Of a stretch of DNA of 12,177 bases, positions 5,860 to 12,177 are shown in pieces. Both the position numbers and the translations under genes were made by a program. The number at the start of each line of letters is the position of its first letter. The first letter of the stretch is position 1. Below the pieces are notes generated by a model. That model had not been told where the DNA came from. It saw nothing but the letters and a program-made list of their open reading frames with translations, and made no database searches. This DNA is from Acidiferrobacter sp. (GTDB lineage: Bacteria > Pseudomonadota > Gammaproteobacteria > Arenicellales > UBA868), in assembly GCA_002694065.1 (NCBI GenBank), contig NZKZ01000065.1:1-12177 (forward strand), written 5' to 3'.

Positions 5860-8085
5860 TCAAATCAGCTCTATCCCGGCGATAGTACCGGTGGACCTCT
5901 TCACCGACTCGAGGCCGCTGGTCAGGGTCTCCTCCATCTTGGAGTAGTACTGGACCATCTCTTCGGTCACGGTAGGCCTCACCCTATCTATGGCCGACTC
6001 GAAGTGCTTCCTCGTCACCGTCTTCTTGCCGTCCCTCATCGCGATCAGCGCAGCCTCCCTGCAAACCGCCTCTATGTCGGCTCCGGTGTAGTTTTCCATG
6101 ATGCCAGCGAGGTCCTCTATCTTGGACTTCCCGATCGGCATGTCCTGGGTGTGGATCTTCAGTATGGCGGCCCTCGACTCCTTGTCCGGCGGCGGTATGT
6201 GCAGGACCCTCTCGAACCTGCCGCTGCGCATCAGCGCTGGGTCGATCATCTCCGGCCTGTTGGTGGCGGCGACCACGATCACGCCCTCCATCCCCTCGAC
6301 CCCGTCGAGGCTGCTGAGGAGCTGGTTGACGACCCTGTTCATGACGTCGGAACCCTCCCCGGAGTGGCTCCTCCTCATGCCGGCGATGCTCTCGAACTCG
6401 TCTAGGAAAACTATGGAGGGGCTGGACTGCTTGGCCTTCTTGAAGACCTCCCTGACCGCCTTCTCGGACTCCCCTACCCACTTGGAGATCAGCTCCGGGC
6501 CCTTGATTGTGATGAAGTTGGCCTTCGCCTCGTTGGCTATCGCCTTGGCGATCAGGGTCTTCCCGGTCCCGGGGGCACCGAAGAGCATGATCCCCCTCGG
6601 GGGCGTGATCCCGAAGTGCTCGAACTTCTCAGGCATGTTGAGGGGCCACTCGATGCTCTCCTTGAGCCTCTCTTTGACGTCTTGGAGGCCCCCTACCTTG
6701 TCCCAGCCCACCTCTGGGACCTCCACGTAGATCTCCCTCAGGGCGCTCGGCTCGATCTCCTTGAGCGCCTCCTGGAAGTCCGACATCCTCACCTCCATCT
6801 TCTCGATCACCTCTGGCGGGATCTCCTCCTCGTCCAGGTCTATTTCCGGCAGGTACCTCCTCAGCGCCTTCATCGCCGCCTCGCGCACTAGTGCCGAGAT
6901 GTCCGCCCCGACGAACCCGTGCGTGTTGTCAAGCAGCCAGTCGAGGTTGTAGTCGTCGCTGATCGGCATGTCCCTCGTGTGGATGTCGAGTATCTCCCCC
7001 CTGCCGGCCTTGTCGGGGACCCCGATCTCGAGCTCCCTGTCGAACCTGCCTGGCCTTCGAAGGGCCTGGTCGATTGCGTCCCTCCTGTTGGTGGCGCCGA
7101 TCACAACCACGTTGTCCCTGCCGCCCATTCCGTCGAGCAGGGTGAGAAGCTGGGCCACGACCCTCCTCTCGACCTCTCCCGTGACGTCCTCCCTCTTCGG
7201 GGCGATGCTGTCCAGCTCGTCGATGAAGATGATCGCCGGGGCGTTTGCCGCGGCCTCGTCGAAGATCTCCCTGAGCTGCTTCTCGCTCTCCCCGTAGTAC
7301 TTCGATATGATCTCGGGGCCGTTGATTGAGGTGAAGTGGGCCTTGGTCTCCGATGCCACCGCCTTGGCGATCAGGGTCTTGCCGGTCCCAGGGGGCCCGT
7401 GCAGCAGCACCCCTCGAGGGGGGTCTATCCCTAGCCTCCTGAAGAGGATGGGGTGCTTCAGGGGGAGCTCGATCATCTCCCTGACCTTCTGGAGCTGGTT
7501 CCCTATCCCGCCGATGTCCTCGTACGAGATGGTTTGGACGTGCTCCTGGTCCTCCTGGTCGACCGCGTCCTCCTTGATTATGATCTCAGTGTCGGGGAGG
7601 ACCTGGACGATCCCCTTGGGGTTGGTCTGGACGATGGCGAAGGGCAGCGCCTCTGCGAACAGCGTCATCCCGGGGATGAAAATCCGGTCACCGGCGACTA
7701 CCGGCCTCTTGTTCAGGCCCCTCCTGGCGAATCCCTCGATCCCCGGGCCGAACCTGACCTTCTGCTGCTTTGCCATCACCGGGCTTAGCACTAGGCGGGT
7801 GCATGGCTCGACCTCTACCTTCCTGACCTCAGCTCTGTCCCCGAGGCTCACTCCGGCGTTCTTCCGGATTATCCCGTCGACTCTGATCACGCCAAGGTTC
7901 GCGTCCTCGGGCCTGCACCTCCAGACTATGGCAGCGGTCTTCCTCTCCCCCTCGATCTCTACGATGTCCCCAGGCTTCAGGTTCAGGTCGTTGTCGAAGG
8001 GCACCCTAGCGCGACCGTGGCCCACGTCGCTGGGTATCGCTTTAGCTACCCTGAGGGTAAGTGAATCGGAAGAGTCTGCCGCCAT
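5860..8085 (-). CDS. cdc48: Cdc48/p97/VAT-family AAA ATPase, double ring
   Basis: A 741-residue, full-length Cdc48-type unfoldase that extracts and unfolds proteins by ATP-driven threading through a hexameric double ring. Order: N-terminal substrate/cofactor domain (about 1-185), D1 with Walker A GPPGTGKT at 230-237, Walker B IIFIDE at 285-290 and arginine-finger segment RRPGRFDR at 343-350, and D2 with Walker A GAPGTGKT at 503-510, Walker B IVFLDE at 558-563 and RSGRFER at 620-626. Pore loops are KYYG (262-265) in D1 and KWVG (535-538) in D2, both aromatic as in archaeal VAT. All catalytic residues seem intact. The tail ends in AGIELI, without a proteasome-docking HbYX motif. The ATG at 8085 follows GGGAG by 6 bases. 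A TATA-like GTTTAACTA at 8131-8123 would place the transcript start near 8100. It is followed by a PRC-barrel gene. Confidence 0.97.
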   Translation of the reverse strand: MAADSSDSLTLRVAKAIPSDVGHGRARVPFDNDLNLKPGDIVEIEGERKTAAIVWRCRPEDANLGVIRVDGIIRKNAGVSLGDRAEVRKVEVEPCTRLVLSPVMAKQQKVRFGPGIEGFARRGLNKRPVVAGDRIFIPGMTLFAEALPFAIVQTNPKGIVQVLPDTEIIIKEDAVDQEDQEHVQTISYEDIGGIGNQLQKVREMIELPLKHPILFRRLGIDPPRGVLLHGPPGTGKTLIAKAVASETKAHFTSINGPEIISKYYGESEKQLREIFDEAAANAPAIIFIDELDSIAPKREDVTGEVERRVVAQLLTLLDGMGGRDNVVVIGATNRRDAIDQALRRPGRFDRELEIGVPDKAGRGEILDIHTRDMPISDDYNLDWLLDNTHGFVGADISALVREAAMKALRRYLPEIDLDEEEIPPEVIEKMEVRMSDFQEALKEIEPSALREIYVEVPEVGWDKVGGLQDVKERLKESIEWPLNMPEKFEHFGITPPRGIMLFGAPGTGKTLIAKAIANEAKANFITIKGPELISKWVGESEKAVREVFKKAKQSSPSIVFLDEFESIAGMRRSHSGEGSDVMNRVVNQLLSSLDGVEGMEGVIVVAATNRPEMIDPALMRSGRFERVLHIPPPDKESRAAILKIHTQDMPIGKSKIEDLAGIMENYTGADIEAVCREAALIAMRDGKKTVTRKHFESAIDRVRPTVTEEMVQYYSKMEETLTSGLESVKRSTGTIAGIELI

Positions 8086-8122
8086 TTCTCGCTCCCTGCC
8101 GCCCTGCCTCGTGCATCGGGGG

Positions 8123-8131
8123 TAGTTAAAC
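8123..8131 (-). promoter_or_regulatory. TATA-like box of cdc48
   Basis: The minus strand reads GTTTAACTA. A start about 27 bases downstream (near 8100) would give a leader of about 15 bases that just includes the GGGAG ribosome binding site at 8096-8092. Spacing and composition both fit an archaeal promoter. Confidence 0.55.
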
Positions 8132-8190
8132 CCAGCAACCTTGGATTCTCCACGGGGTAAAATGGTTATCAGAACTTAGACGCTCGATGC

Positions 8191-8203
8191 GCATAATTCA
8201 TTT
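8191..8203 (+). promoter_or_regulatory. TATA-like box of the aldehyde dehydrogenase gene
   Basis: GCATAATTCATTT is centred about 30 bases before the ATG at 8226, the spacing expected for a leaderless or near-leaderless archaeal transcript. A second AT-rich patch (GTAAAATGG, about 8156-8164) stands at the same distance from the alternative ATG at 8187, so both starts have a possible box. Confidence 0.45.
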
Positions 8204-8225
8204 CGGAAGCGGCATTCGCGAGCAC

Positions 8226-9854
8226 ATGGCGCACGTCCTTGAGTCAGGATTCGAGATATTGCATAACGACAACCCCAATGGAAGCCCAACAGTCAGGGGT
8301 TACAACATCATCAACGGTGAGCTGGGGTCCGCTAGCGACGGGGAGACCTTCGAGAGCAGGAACCCCGCTTGGCTGGATGACTGCGTCGGCGTGTTCCCCC
8401 AATCGACCAAGCAGGACGTGCATGACGCCCTCCACGCGGCCAGGGACGCATTCCCAGGCTGGTCGTCGACGCCGGCCCCCACCAGGGGCCAGATCATCGG
8501 GAACATGGGCAGGCTCCTGATGGAGTACAAGGACGACGTGGTAAGGGTCGAGACCAGGGAGATAGGCAAGACCCTGAAGGAGAGCGCCGGATCCGTGCAG
8601 GAGGCCATCGACACCTGCCTATTCTTCCAGTCCGAGGGGCGCAGGCTGTACGGGCAGACCGTTAACTCCGAGCTGCCGGACAAGGAGCTATTCACCTACA
8701 GGAGGCCATTGGGGGTCTGCGGCATCATCAACGCTTGCAACTTCCCCGCTGCCGTCCCTTTCTGGAAGATGATCCCAGCGATTATGTGCGGAAACACGTG
8801 CGTCTGGAAGAGCCCCCAGGACTCCCCCCTCCTGTCGTTCTTGCTTGCCAGGATAATGCACGAGGCGGGCCTCCCGAACGGCGTCATCAACCTGGTCCAC
8901 GGACGCGGAAGCGGCGCGGGCCAGTACCTCGTCGACTCTGTGGACGAGGGGCTCGTGAACAAGATCAGCTTCACCGGCTCGACCCCGGTTGGCAAGATGA
9001 TCGGAGAGGTCTGCGGTAGGAACCTGGTATCCGCCTCCCTCGAGCTAGGGGGGAAGAACCCCCTCGTGGTCATGCCATCGGCGAACATCGATAATGCGGT
9101 CGAGGGCGCTTACTGGGCCGCTTTCGGCACTGCCGGCCAGAGGTGCACCAGCCTCGGGAACCTGATCGTCCACAAGGACGTCTATGACGAATTCATGTCC
9201 AAGTTCATGTCCAAGGTCGAGGAGACCAGGATAGGCGACTCGCTCAGGCACGAGGGCGTCCTCTACGGGCCAATGCTGTCCGAGAAGTACGCCAGCGACT
9301 TCCTGAGGGACCTGGGAATGTGCGATGAGGACGGCGCGACGAAGCTATGGGGCGAGGGGATGATCACCAATGACAGCAAGCCGACGAACTTCATCGGAGA
9401 CGCATCCGAGGGGGTGTACATGTGGCCCCACGTCTACTCGGACGTGACGGAGGACATGCGCTGCTTCCACGAGGAGATCTTCGGCCCGGTCGTCACGATT
9501 GTGAAGGCGGACGACTTCGACCATGCGCTTCACCTGGCGAACGCATCGCCGTTCGGCCTATCCAGCGCCTGCTACACCAACGATCGCTTGGAGGCCTATC
9601 GCTTCAAGACGGGGATCAAGGCCGGGATGACCGGCATCAACAACTCCACCACCGGGGCAGAGGCGCACCTGCCCTTCGGGGGCGTGAAGAACAGCGGGAA
9701 CGGCACGAGGGAGTCCGGCATCTGGGTCATCGAGGCGTACTCCTACTGGCATGCCGTGAACGACGAGCTCTCGGGCAAGCTGCAACTGGCCCAGATGGAT
9801 GTCGACGAGGTCCACATCGAAGAGGCCGATGTCGACTACTCCTCGTTGGCCTAG
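8226..9854 (+). CDS. NAD(P)-dependent aldehyde dehydrogenase family protein
   Basis: A 542-residue cytosolic aldehyde dehydrogenase, oxidising an aldehyde to a carboxylate with NAD(P)+. Landmarks from the ATG at 8226: NACNFP with the oxyanion-hole asparagine near 172, WKSP (lysine near 195) in the cofactor site, FTGSTPVG near 249-256, the general-base glutamate in ELGGK (near 273), catalytic cysteine in GQRCTS (near 307), EIFGPVV (near 416-422) and PFGGVKNSG (near 483-491). The family is usually about 480-510 residues; the excess is an acidic C-terminal tail of about 20-30 residues. The substrate cannot be named; semialdehydes from amino acid or sugar breakdown are possible. An upstream in-frame ATG at 8187 would add 13 residues, but ATAATTCATT at 8193-8202 sits where the TATA box of a leaderless transcript starting at 8226 is expected, and that segment's codons (two CGC, ATA, ATT) differ from the main body. 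Confidence 0.93.
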   Translation: MAHVLESGFEILHNDNPNGSPTVRGYNIINGELGSASDGETFESRNPAWLDDCVGVFPQSTKQDVHDALHAARDAFPGWSSTPAPTRGQIIGNMGRLLMEYKDDVVRVETREIGKTLKESAGSVQEAIDTCLFFQSEGRRLYGQTVNSELPDKELFTYRRPLGVCGIINACNFPAAVPFWKMIPAIMCGNTCVWKSPQDSPLLSFLLARIMHEAGLPNGVINLVHGRGSGAGQYLVDSVDEGLVNKISFTGSTPVGKMIGEVCGRNLVSASLELGGKNPLVVMPSANIDNAVEGAYWAAFGTAGQRCTSLGNLIVHKDVYDEFMSKFMSKVEETRIGDSLRHEGVLYGPMLSEKYASDFLRDLGMCDEDGATKLWGEGMITNDSKPTNFIGDASEGVYMWPHVYSDVTEDMRCFHEEIFGPVVTIVKADDFDHALHLANASPFGLSSACYTNDRLEAYRFKTGIKAGMTGINNSTTGAEAHLPFGGVKNSGNGTRESGIWVIEAYSYWHAVNDELSGKLQLAQMDVDEVHIEEADVDYSSLA

Positions 9855-10006
9855 AGGAACAGCTCGCCGCATTCGGGACAGGGTAGCCCGGGGAGCCATT
9901 CGCCGGGCATAAAACCGCAGTTCGTGCAGATCGACGTTTCGATGCTAAATGCCCCCGGGAGGCCGTTGGAGCCCAGAATTGTGAAGATTGCGGCTAAAGG
10001 GGCCAT
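9851..10006 (-). CDS. putative tiny zinc-ribbon protein, CPxCG type
   Basis: A 51-residue reading frame whose last third holds two zinc knuckles, CTNCG and CPECG, spaced C-x2-C-x12-C-x2-C, which is enough for one zinc ribbon. Archaea carry many such small CPxCG proteins. The N-terminal part (MAPLAAIFTILGSNG) is hydrophobic and unremarkable. Its TAG overlaps the TAG of the convergent aldehyde dehydrogenase gene within the four bases CTAG, similar to the abutting gene ends at 1408-1413. Doubts: codon use (TTA, CTA, GCA, mostly GAA) is less biased than in the neighbours, no strong ribosome binding site precedes the ATG, and the start is uncertain, since the frame stays open to a TTG at 10057 (68 residues). 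The alternative is that this is only the non-coding leader of the succinate dehydrogenase operon. Confidence 0.45.
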   Translation of the reverse strand: MAPLAAIFTILGSNGLPGAFSIETSICTNCGFMPGEWLPGLPCPECGELFL

Positions 10007-10029
10007 GCAATCCCTTATGGCGCTCCTTT

Positions 10030-10046
10030 CGTGCCCGTAGGGCACG
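10030..10046. promoter_or_regulatory. perfect inverted repeat in the leader of the succinate dehydrogenase operon
   Basis: CGTGCCC and GGGCACG form 7-base arms around the loop GTA. The repeat ends 4 bases before the GGTG ribosome binding site (10051-10054) of the anchor gene. If transcribed it would fold into a GC-rich hairpin beside the ribosome binding site; as DNA it could be a dyad operator. A weak TATA-like GGCTAAAGG at 9991-9999 would place the transcript start near 10022-10025, just upstream. Confidence 0.5.
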
Positions 10047-10059
10047 GGGCGGTGCAAGG

Positions 10060-10947
10060 ATGAGCGAGAGCACGAAGCTCCCGATGAAGAAGGGCTTCGG
10101 AAAGACCGATCGAACTGACGACTGGTGGAAGGGTCCCACGGCCATGGCGGCCTACCTCGGATTCATGATCGTATACGCTACGTGGAGGGGCTTCATGGAG
10201 TCCGACATCCTGTTCTTCAGCGAGTTCGGGGCCTCCTCGTGCGAGAACTGGGATGTCGCCAAGGGGTTCAAGGACGTGTCAGAGTGCCAGACCATGGCGA
10301 TTGAGAACCAGGGCAGCCACGTCCTGTCCCCCCTCTACAGCCCCCTCATCTTCCCGCAGTCATCGTGGATCCCCATGGAGCTGTGGTGGATGAGCCCGGC
10401 CATGTTCATCCTGATCTTCCCAGCCGGGTTCAGGGGTACCTGCTACTACTATCGCAAGGCCTACTACAGGGCCTTCTTCCAGCAGCCCACCGGATGCGCG
10501 GTATCCAAGCCATGGAACGAGTACAGCGGGGAGAAGGGGATCTTCGTGGTCCAGAACCTCCACCGGATGTTCATGTACATCGCCGTGATCTACCTCCCGA
10601 TCCTGACATACGACTTCTGGCTCTCGATAAATTTCCATGACGCCTCGGGCGACGCCTTCGGGGTCTCCGTCGGGTCGCTAGTGCTACTGCTGAACGTGAT
10701 ACTCCTGTCCGGCTACACATTCGGGTGCCACGCCTTCAGGCACGTCGTGGGCGGGGGGTCGAACCACTGGACGGGGACTCCCATGAACCGGATCAAGTAC
10801 AGGATGTGGAGGTTCTCGACCAAGCTGAACGAGCGTCACAAGGACTGGGCGCTGATCAGCCTGTTCTGGGTGATGTTCGCTGACTTCTACATATGGGCCT
10901 GCCAAGACTTCGGCCTCACTGACATAGTTCTGATAGGGGGGCTGTGA
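10060..10947 (+). CDS. sdhC: succinate dehydrogenase/fumarate reductase membrane anchor, five-helix cytochrome b-like
   Basis: A 295-residue membrane subunit that would anchor complex II and pass electrons to quinone. About five membrane helices lie near 27-45, 110-126, 166-190, 200-226 and 262-281. The signature FRGTCYYYRKAYYR at 124-137 is typical of a large single-chain anchor type that I recall from SDH operons of several bacterial phyla. Histidines H168 (NLHRMF), H224 and H228 (GCHAFRH) lie on helices three and four and are candidate haem ligands. A loop of about 60 residues with two cysteines (C61, C76) separates helices one and two. The ATG at 10060 is chosen because GGTG lies 5 bases upstream; the frame is open further upstream but reads as leader. 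Its TGA overlaps the sdhA ATG (TGATG), so the two are co-translated. The subunit name is by analogy. Confidence 0.85.
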   Translation: MSESTKLPMKKGFGKTDRTDDWWKGPTAMAAYLGFMIVYATWRGFMESDILFFSEFGASSCENWDVAKGFKDVSECQTMAIENQGSHVLSPLYSPLIFPQSSWIPMELWWMSPAMFILIFPAGFRGTCYYYRKAYYRAFFQQPTGCAVSKPWNEYSGEKGIFVVQNLHRMFMYIAVIYLPILTYDFWLSINFHDASGDAFGVSVGSLVLLLNVILLSGYTFGCHAFRHVVGGGSNHWTGTPMNRIKYRMWRFSTKLNERHKDWALISLFWVMFADFYIWACQDFGLTDIVLIGGL

Positions 10948-12177
10948 TGGACGACCAGGTCACCCAGCACGAGCATGACGTCGTGATCATCGGGGCGGGC
11001 GGAGCGGGCCTCAGGGCCGCCATCGAGGCGAGCTCCGCGGGAGCGAGGGTCGCGATGATCTGCAAGTCCATGCTTGGCAAGGCCCACACGGTGATGGCCG
11101 AGGGCGGGGCCGCTGCGGCTCTGGCGAACAAGGACCCGAGGGACTCGTGGCAGACCCACTTCCGTGACACCATGAAGGGGGGCAAGTACCTTGGAGACTG
11201 GAGGATGGCCCAGATCCACGCCGAGCAGGCACCCGACAGGATCAGGGAGCTCGAGCAGTGGGGTGCCGTTTTCGACAGGACCCCGAAGGGGCTCACCAGC
11301 CAGAGGAACTTCGGTGGCCACACATACCCTAGGCTAGCCCACATCGGGGACGCCACGGGCCTCGAGCTGATCCGAACCCTCCAGCAGAAGGGCGTCCACA
11401 TGGGCATGGACGTGTTCATGGAGTACACTGTGAGGAGGATCTTCAAGACCGACGGCTCCGTTTCCGGATGCTTCGCCTATGACCGCAATGACGGCTCCCT
11501 CCACGTCTTCAAGGCCAAGACCATAGTTCTGGCCACAGGTGGGATAACCCGCTGCTGGGAGGTATGCTCCGGCTCCTGGGAGTACTCAGGGGAGGGCCAT
11601 GCCCTCGCATACTGGATCGGGGCGGAGATGGGCGACATGGAGTTCGTCCAGTTCCACCCGACGGGGATGATCTGGCCACCTTCCGTCAAGGGCATCCTCG
11701 TCACCGAGGGCGTCAGGGGCGAGGGGGGGAAGCTGCAGAACAAGAACGGTGACCGATTCATGTTCAACTACGTGCCGGAGATGTACGCTGACGAGTTCGC
11801 AGACACGATCGAGGAAGCCGAGGCATGGGTGAGCGAGGTCGTGAGCGGCAAGCTCGCAACAAACAGGAGGCCCCCCGAGCTCCTGACCAGGGACGTGGTG
11901 GCCAAGGCGATAAACAGCGAGAGGGATGCTGGAAGGGCATCCGAGCACGGAGGGGCCTACCTCGACATTTCGTGGAGGGACCCCGAGGAGGTGAAGAAAA
12001 AGCTACCAGGGATGTATCACCAGTTCAAGGAGCTCGCAGCTGTCGACATCACCAAGGAGCGAATGGAGGTGGGCCCCACGGCTCACTACGTAATGGGGGG
12101 GGTCAAGGTGGACCCATTCACCCAGGAGACCACCGTCCCCGGGCTATACGCAGCGGGAGAGGTCGCAACCGGGCTCC
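10947..12177 (+). CDS. sdhA: succinate dehydrogenase/fumarate reductase flavoprotein subunit, partial at right edge
   Basis: The first 410 codons of the catalytic flavoprotein of complex II, open to the end of the window (the family is usually about 570-640 residues). It begins with a Rossmann dinucleotide motif GAGGAG at 16-21. HTVMAEGG carries H47, the histidine to which FAD is covalently bound in this family. FHPTG (H237), TEGVRGEGG (E254, R257), LLTRDVV (R315) and HYVMGG (H380) supply the dicarboxylate-binding and proton-transfer residues. GLYAAGEVATG near the edge is the second FAD-binding stretch. All expected catalytic residues are present. It starts at the ATG overlapping the anchor gene stop, 5 bases after AGGGGGG. 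Direction (succinate oxidation or fumarate reduction) cannot be decided. The iron-sulfur subunit should follow beyond the window. Confidence 0.95.
   Translation, partial: MDDQVTQHEHDVVIIGAGGAGLRAAIEASSAGARVAMICKSMLGKAHTVMAEGGAAAALANKDPRDSWQTHFRDTMKGGKYLGDWRMAQIHAEQAPDRIRELEQWGAVFDRTPKGLTSQRNFGGHTYPRLAHIGDATGLELIRTLQQKGVHMGMDVFMEYTVRRIFKTDGSVSGCFAYDRNDGSLHVFKAKTIVLATGGITRCWEVCSGSWEYSGEGHALAYWIGAEMGDMEFVQFHPTGMIWPPSVKGILVTEGVRGEGGKLQNKNGDRFMFNYVPEMYADEFADTIEEAEAWVSEVVSGKLATNRRPPELLTRDVVAKAINSERDAGRASEHGGAYLDISWRDPEEVKKKLPGMYHQFKELAAVDITKERMEVGPTAHYVMGGVKVDPFTQETTVPGLYAAGEVATGL

Noticed and set aside
6575..6600. Alanine in the second Walker A of Cdc48 (GAPGTGKT, not GPPGTGKT)
   Set aside because: The catalytic lysine and threonine are intact and this substitution is common in functional AAA domains; not evidence of an inactive ring.
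7307..8125. A 272-codon plus-strand frame opposite the N-terminal half of cdc48
   Set aside because: Fully antisense to a conserved AAA ATPase with all motifs intact; rich in S and P with no recognisable pattern.
10947..11446. Minus-strand frames of 144-176 codons opposite sdhA
   Set aside because: They are antisense to an uninterrupted 410-codon plus-strand frame carrying every expected flavoprotein motif.
1..12177. CRISPR arrays, insertion sequences, restriction or toxin-antitoxin genes
   Set aside because: No regularly spaced direct repeats, transposase-like proteins or defence domains were found on either strand; all long frames are accounted for by the listed genes or their shadows.

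Overview
The window looks like a GC-rich archaeal chromosome segment. Evidence for archaea is a two-ring Cdc48/VAT-type AAA ATPase followed by a PRC-barrel gene, a TtuA/NcsA-type tRNA thiolase with zinc fingers at both ends, strong GGTG/GAGG-type ribosome binding sites inside operons but none before several first genes (leaderless style), and AT-rich TATA-like boxes about 27 bases before inferred transcript starts. AGG is the favoured arginine codon. Thrombospondin-type-3-like DxDGDG loops in an exported protein, a complex II operon and an aldehyde dehydrogenase would suit an aerobic marine Thermoplasmatota (Marine Group II/Poseidoniales-like) genome. That placement is an inference from gene style, not from a marker gene.

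Layout: (1) 90-1091, minus strand: a tRNA 2-thiolation enzyme. (2) 1165-1410, plus strand: a small two-helix membrane protein, diverging from the thiolase gene and ending exactly where the next convergent gene ends. (3) 5525 down to 1411, minus strand: a three-gene operon of a DUF4350 surface protein with two calcium-loop-like insertions, a DUF58 protein and an approximately eight-helix membrane protein. (4) 8085 down to 5609, minus strand: cdc48 and a PRC-barrel gene. (5) 8226-9854, plus strand: an aldehyde dehydrogenase diverging from cdc48. (6) 9851-10006, minus strand: a probable tiny CPxCG zinc-ribbon protein. (7) 10060 to the right edge, plus strand: the start of a succinate dehydrogenase/fumarate reductase operon. 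It has a five-helix haem-type membrane anchor and then the flavoprotein SdhA, which runs off the window after 410 codons.

Functionally the window is mostly housekeeping: tRNA modification, protein unfolding, aldehyde oxidation and complex II. The DUF4350-DUF58-membrane protein operon is the least understood part. Families of this sort usually travel with a MoxR AAA ATPase, but none lies within or next to this operon. I saw no tRNA, rRNA, CRISPR array, insertion sequence, phage gene or other mobile element, and no gene-free stretch exceeds about 210 bases. The non-coding gaps hold TATA-like boxes and several short palindromes that may be operators.
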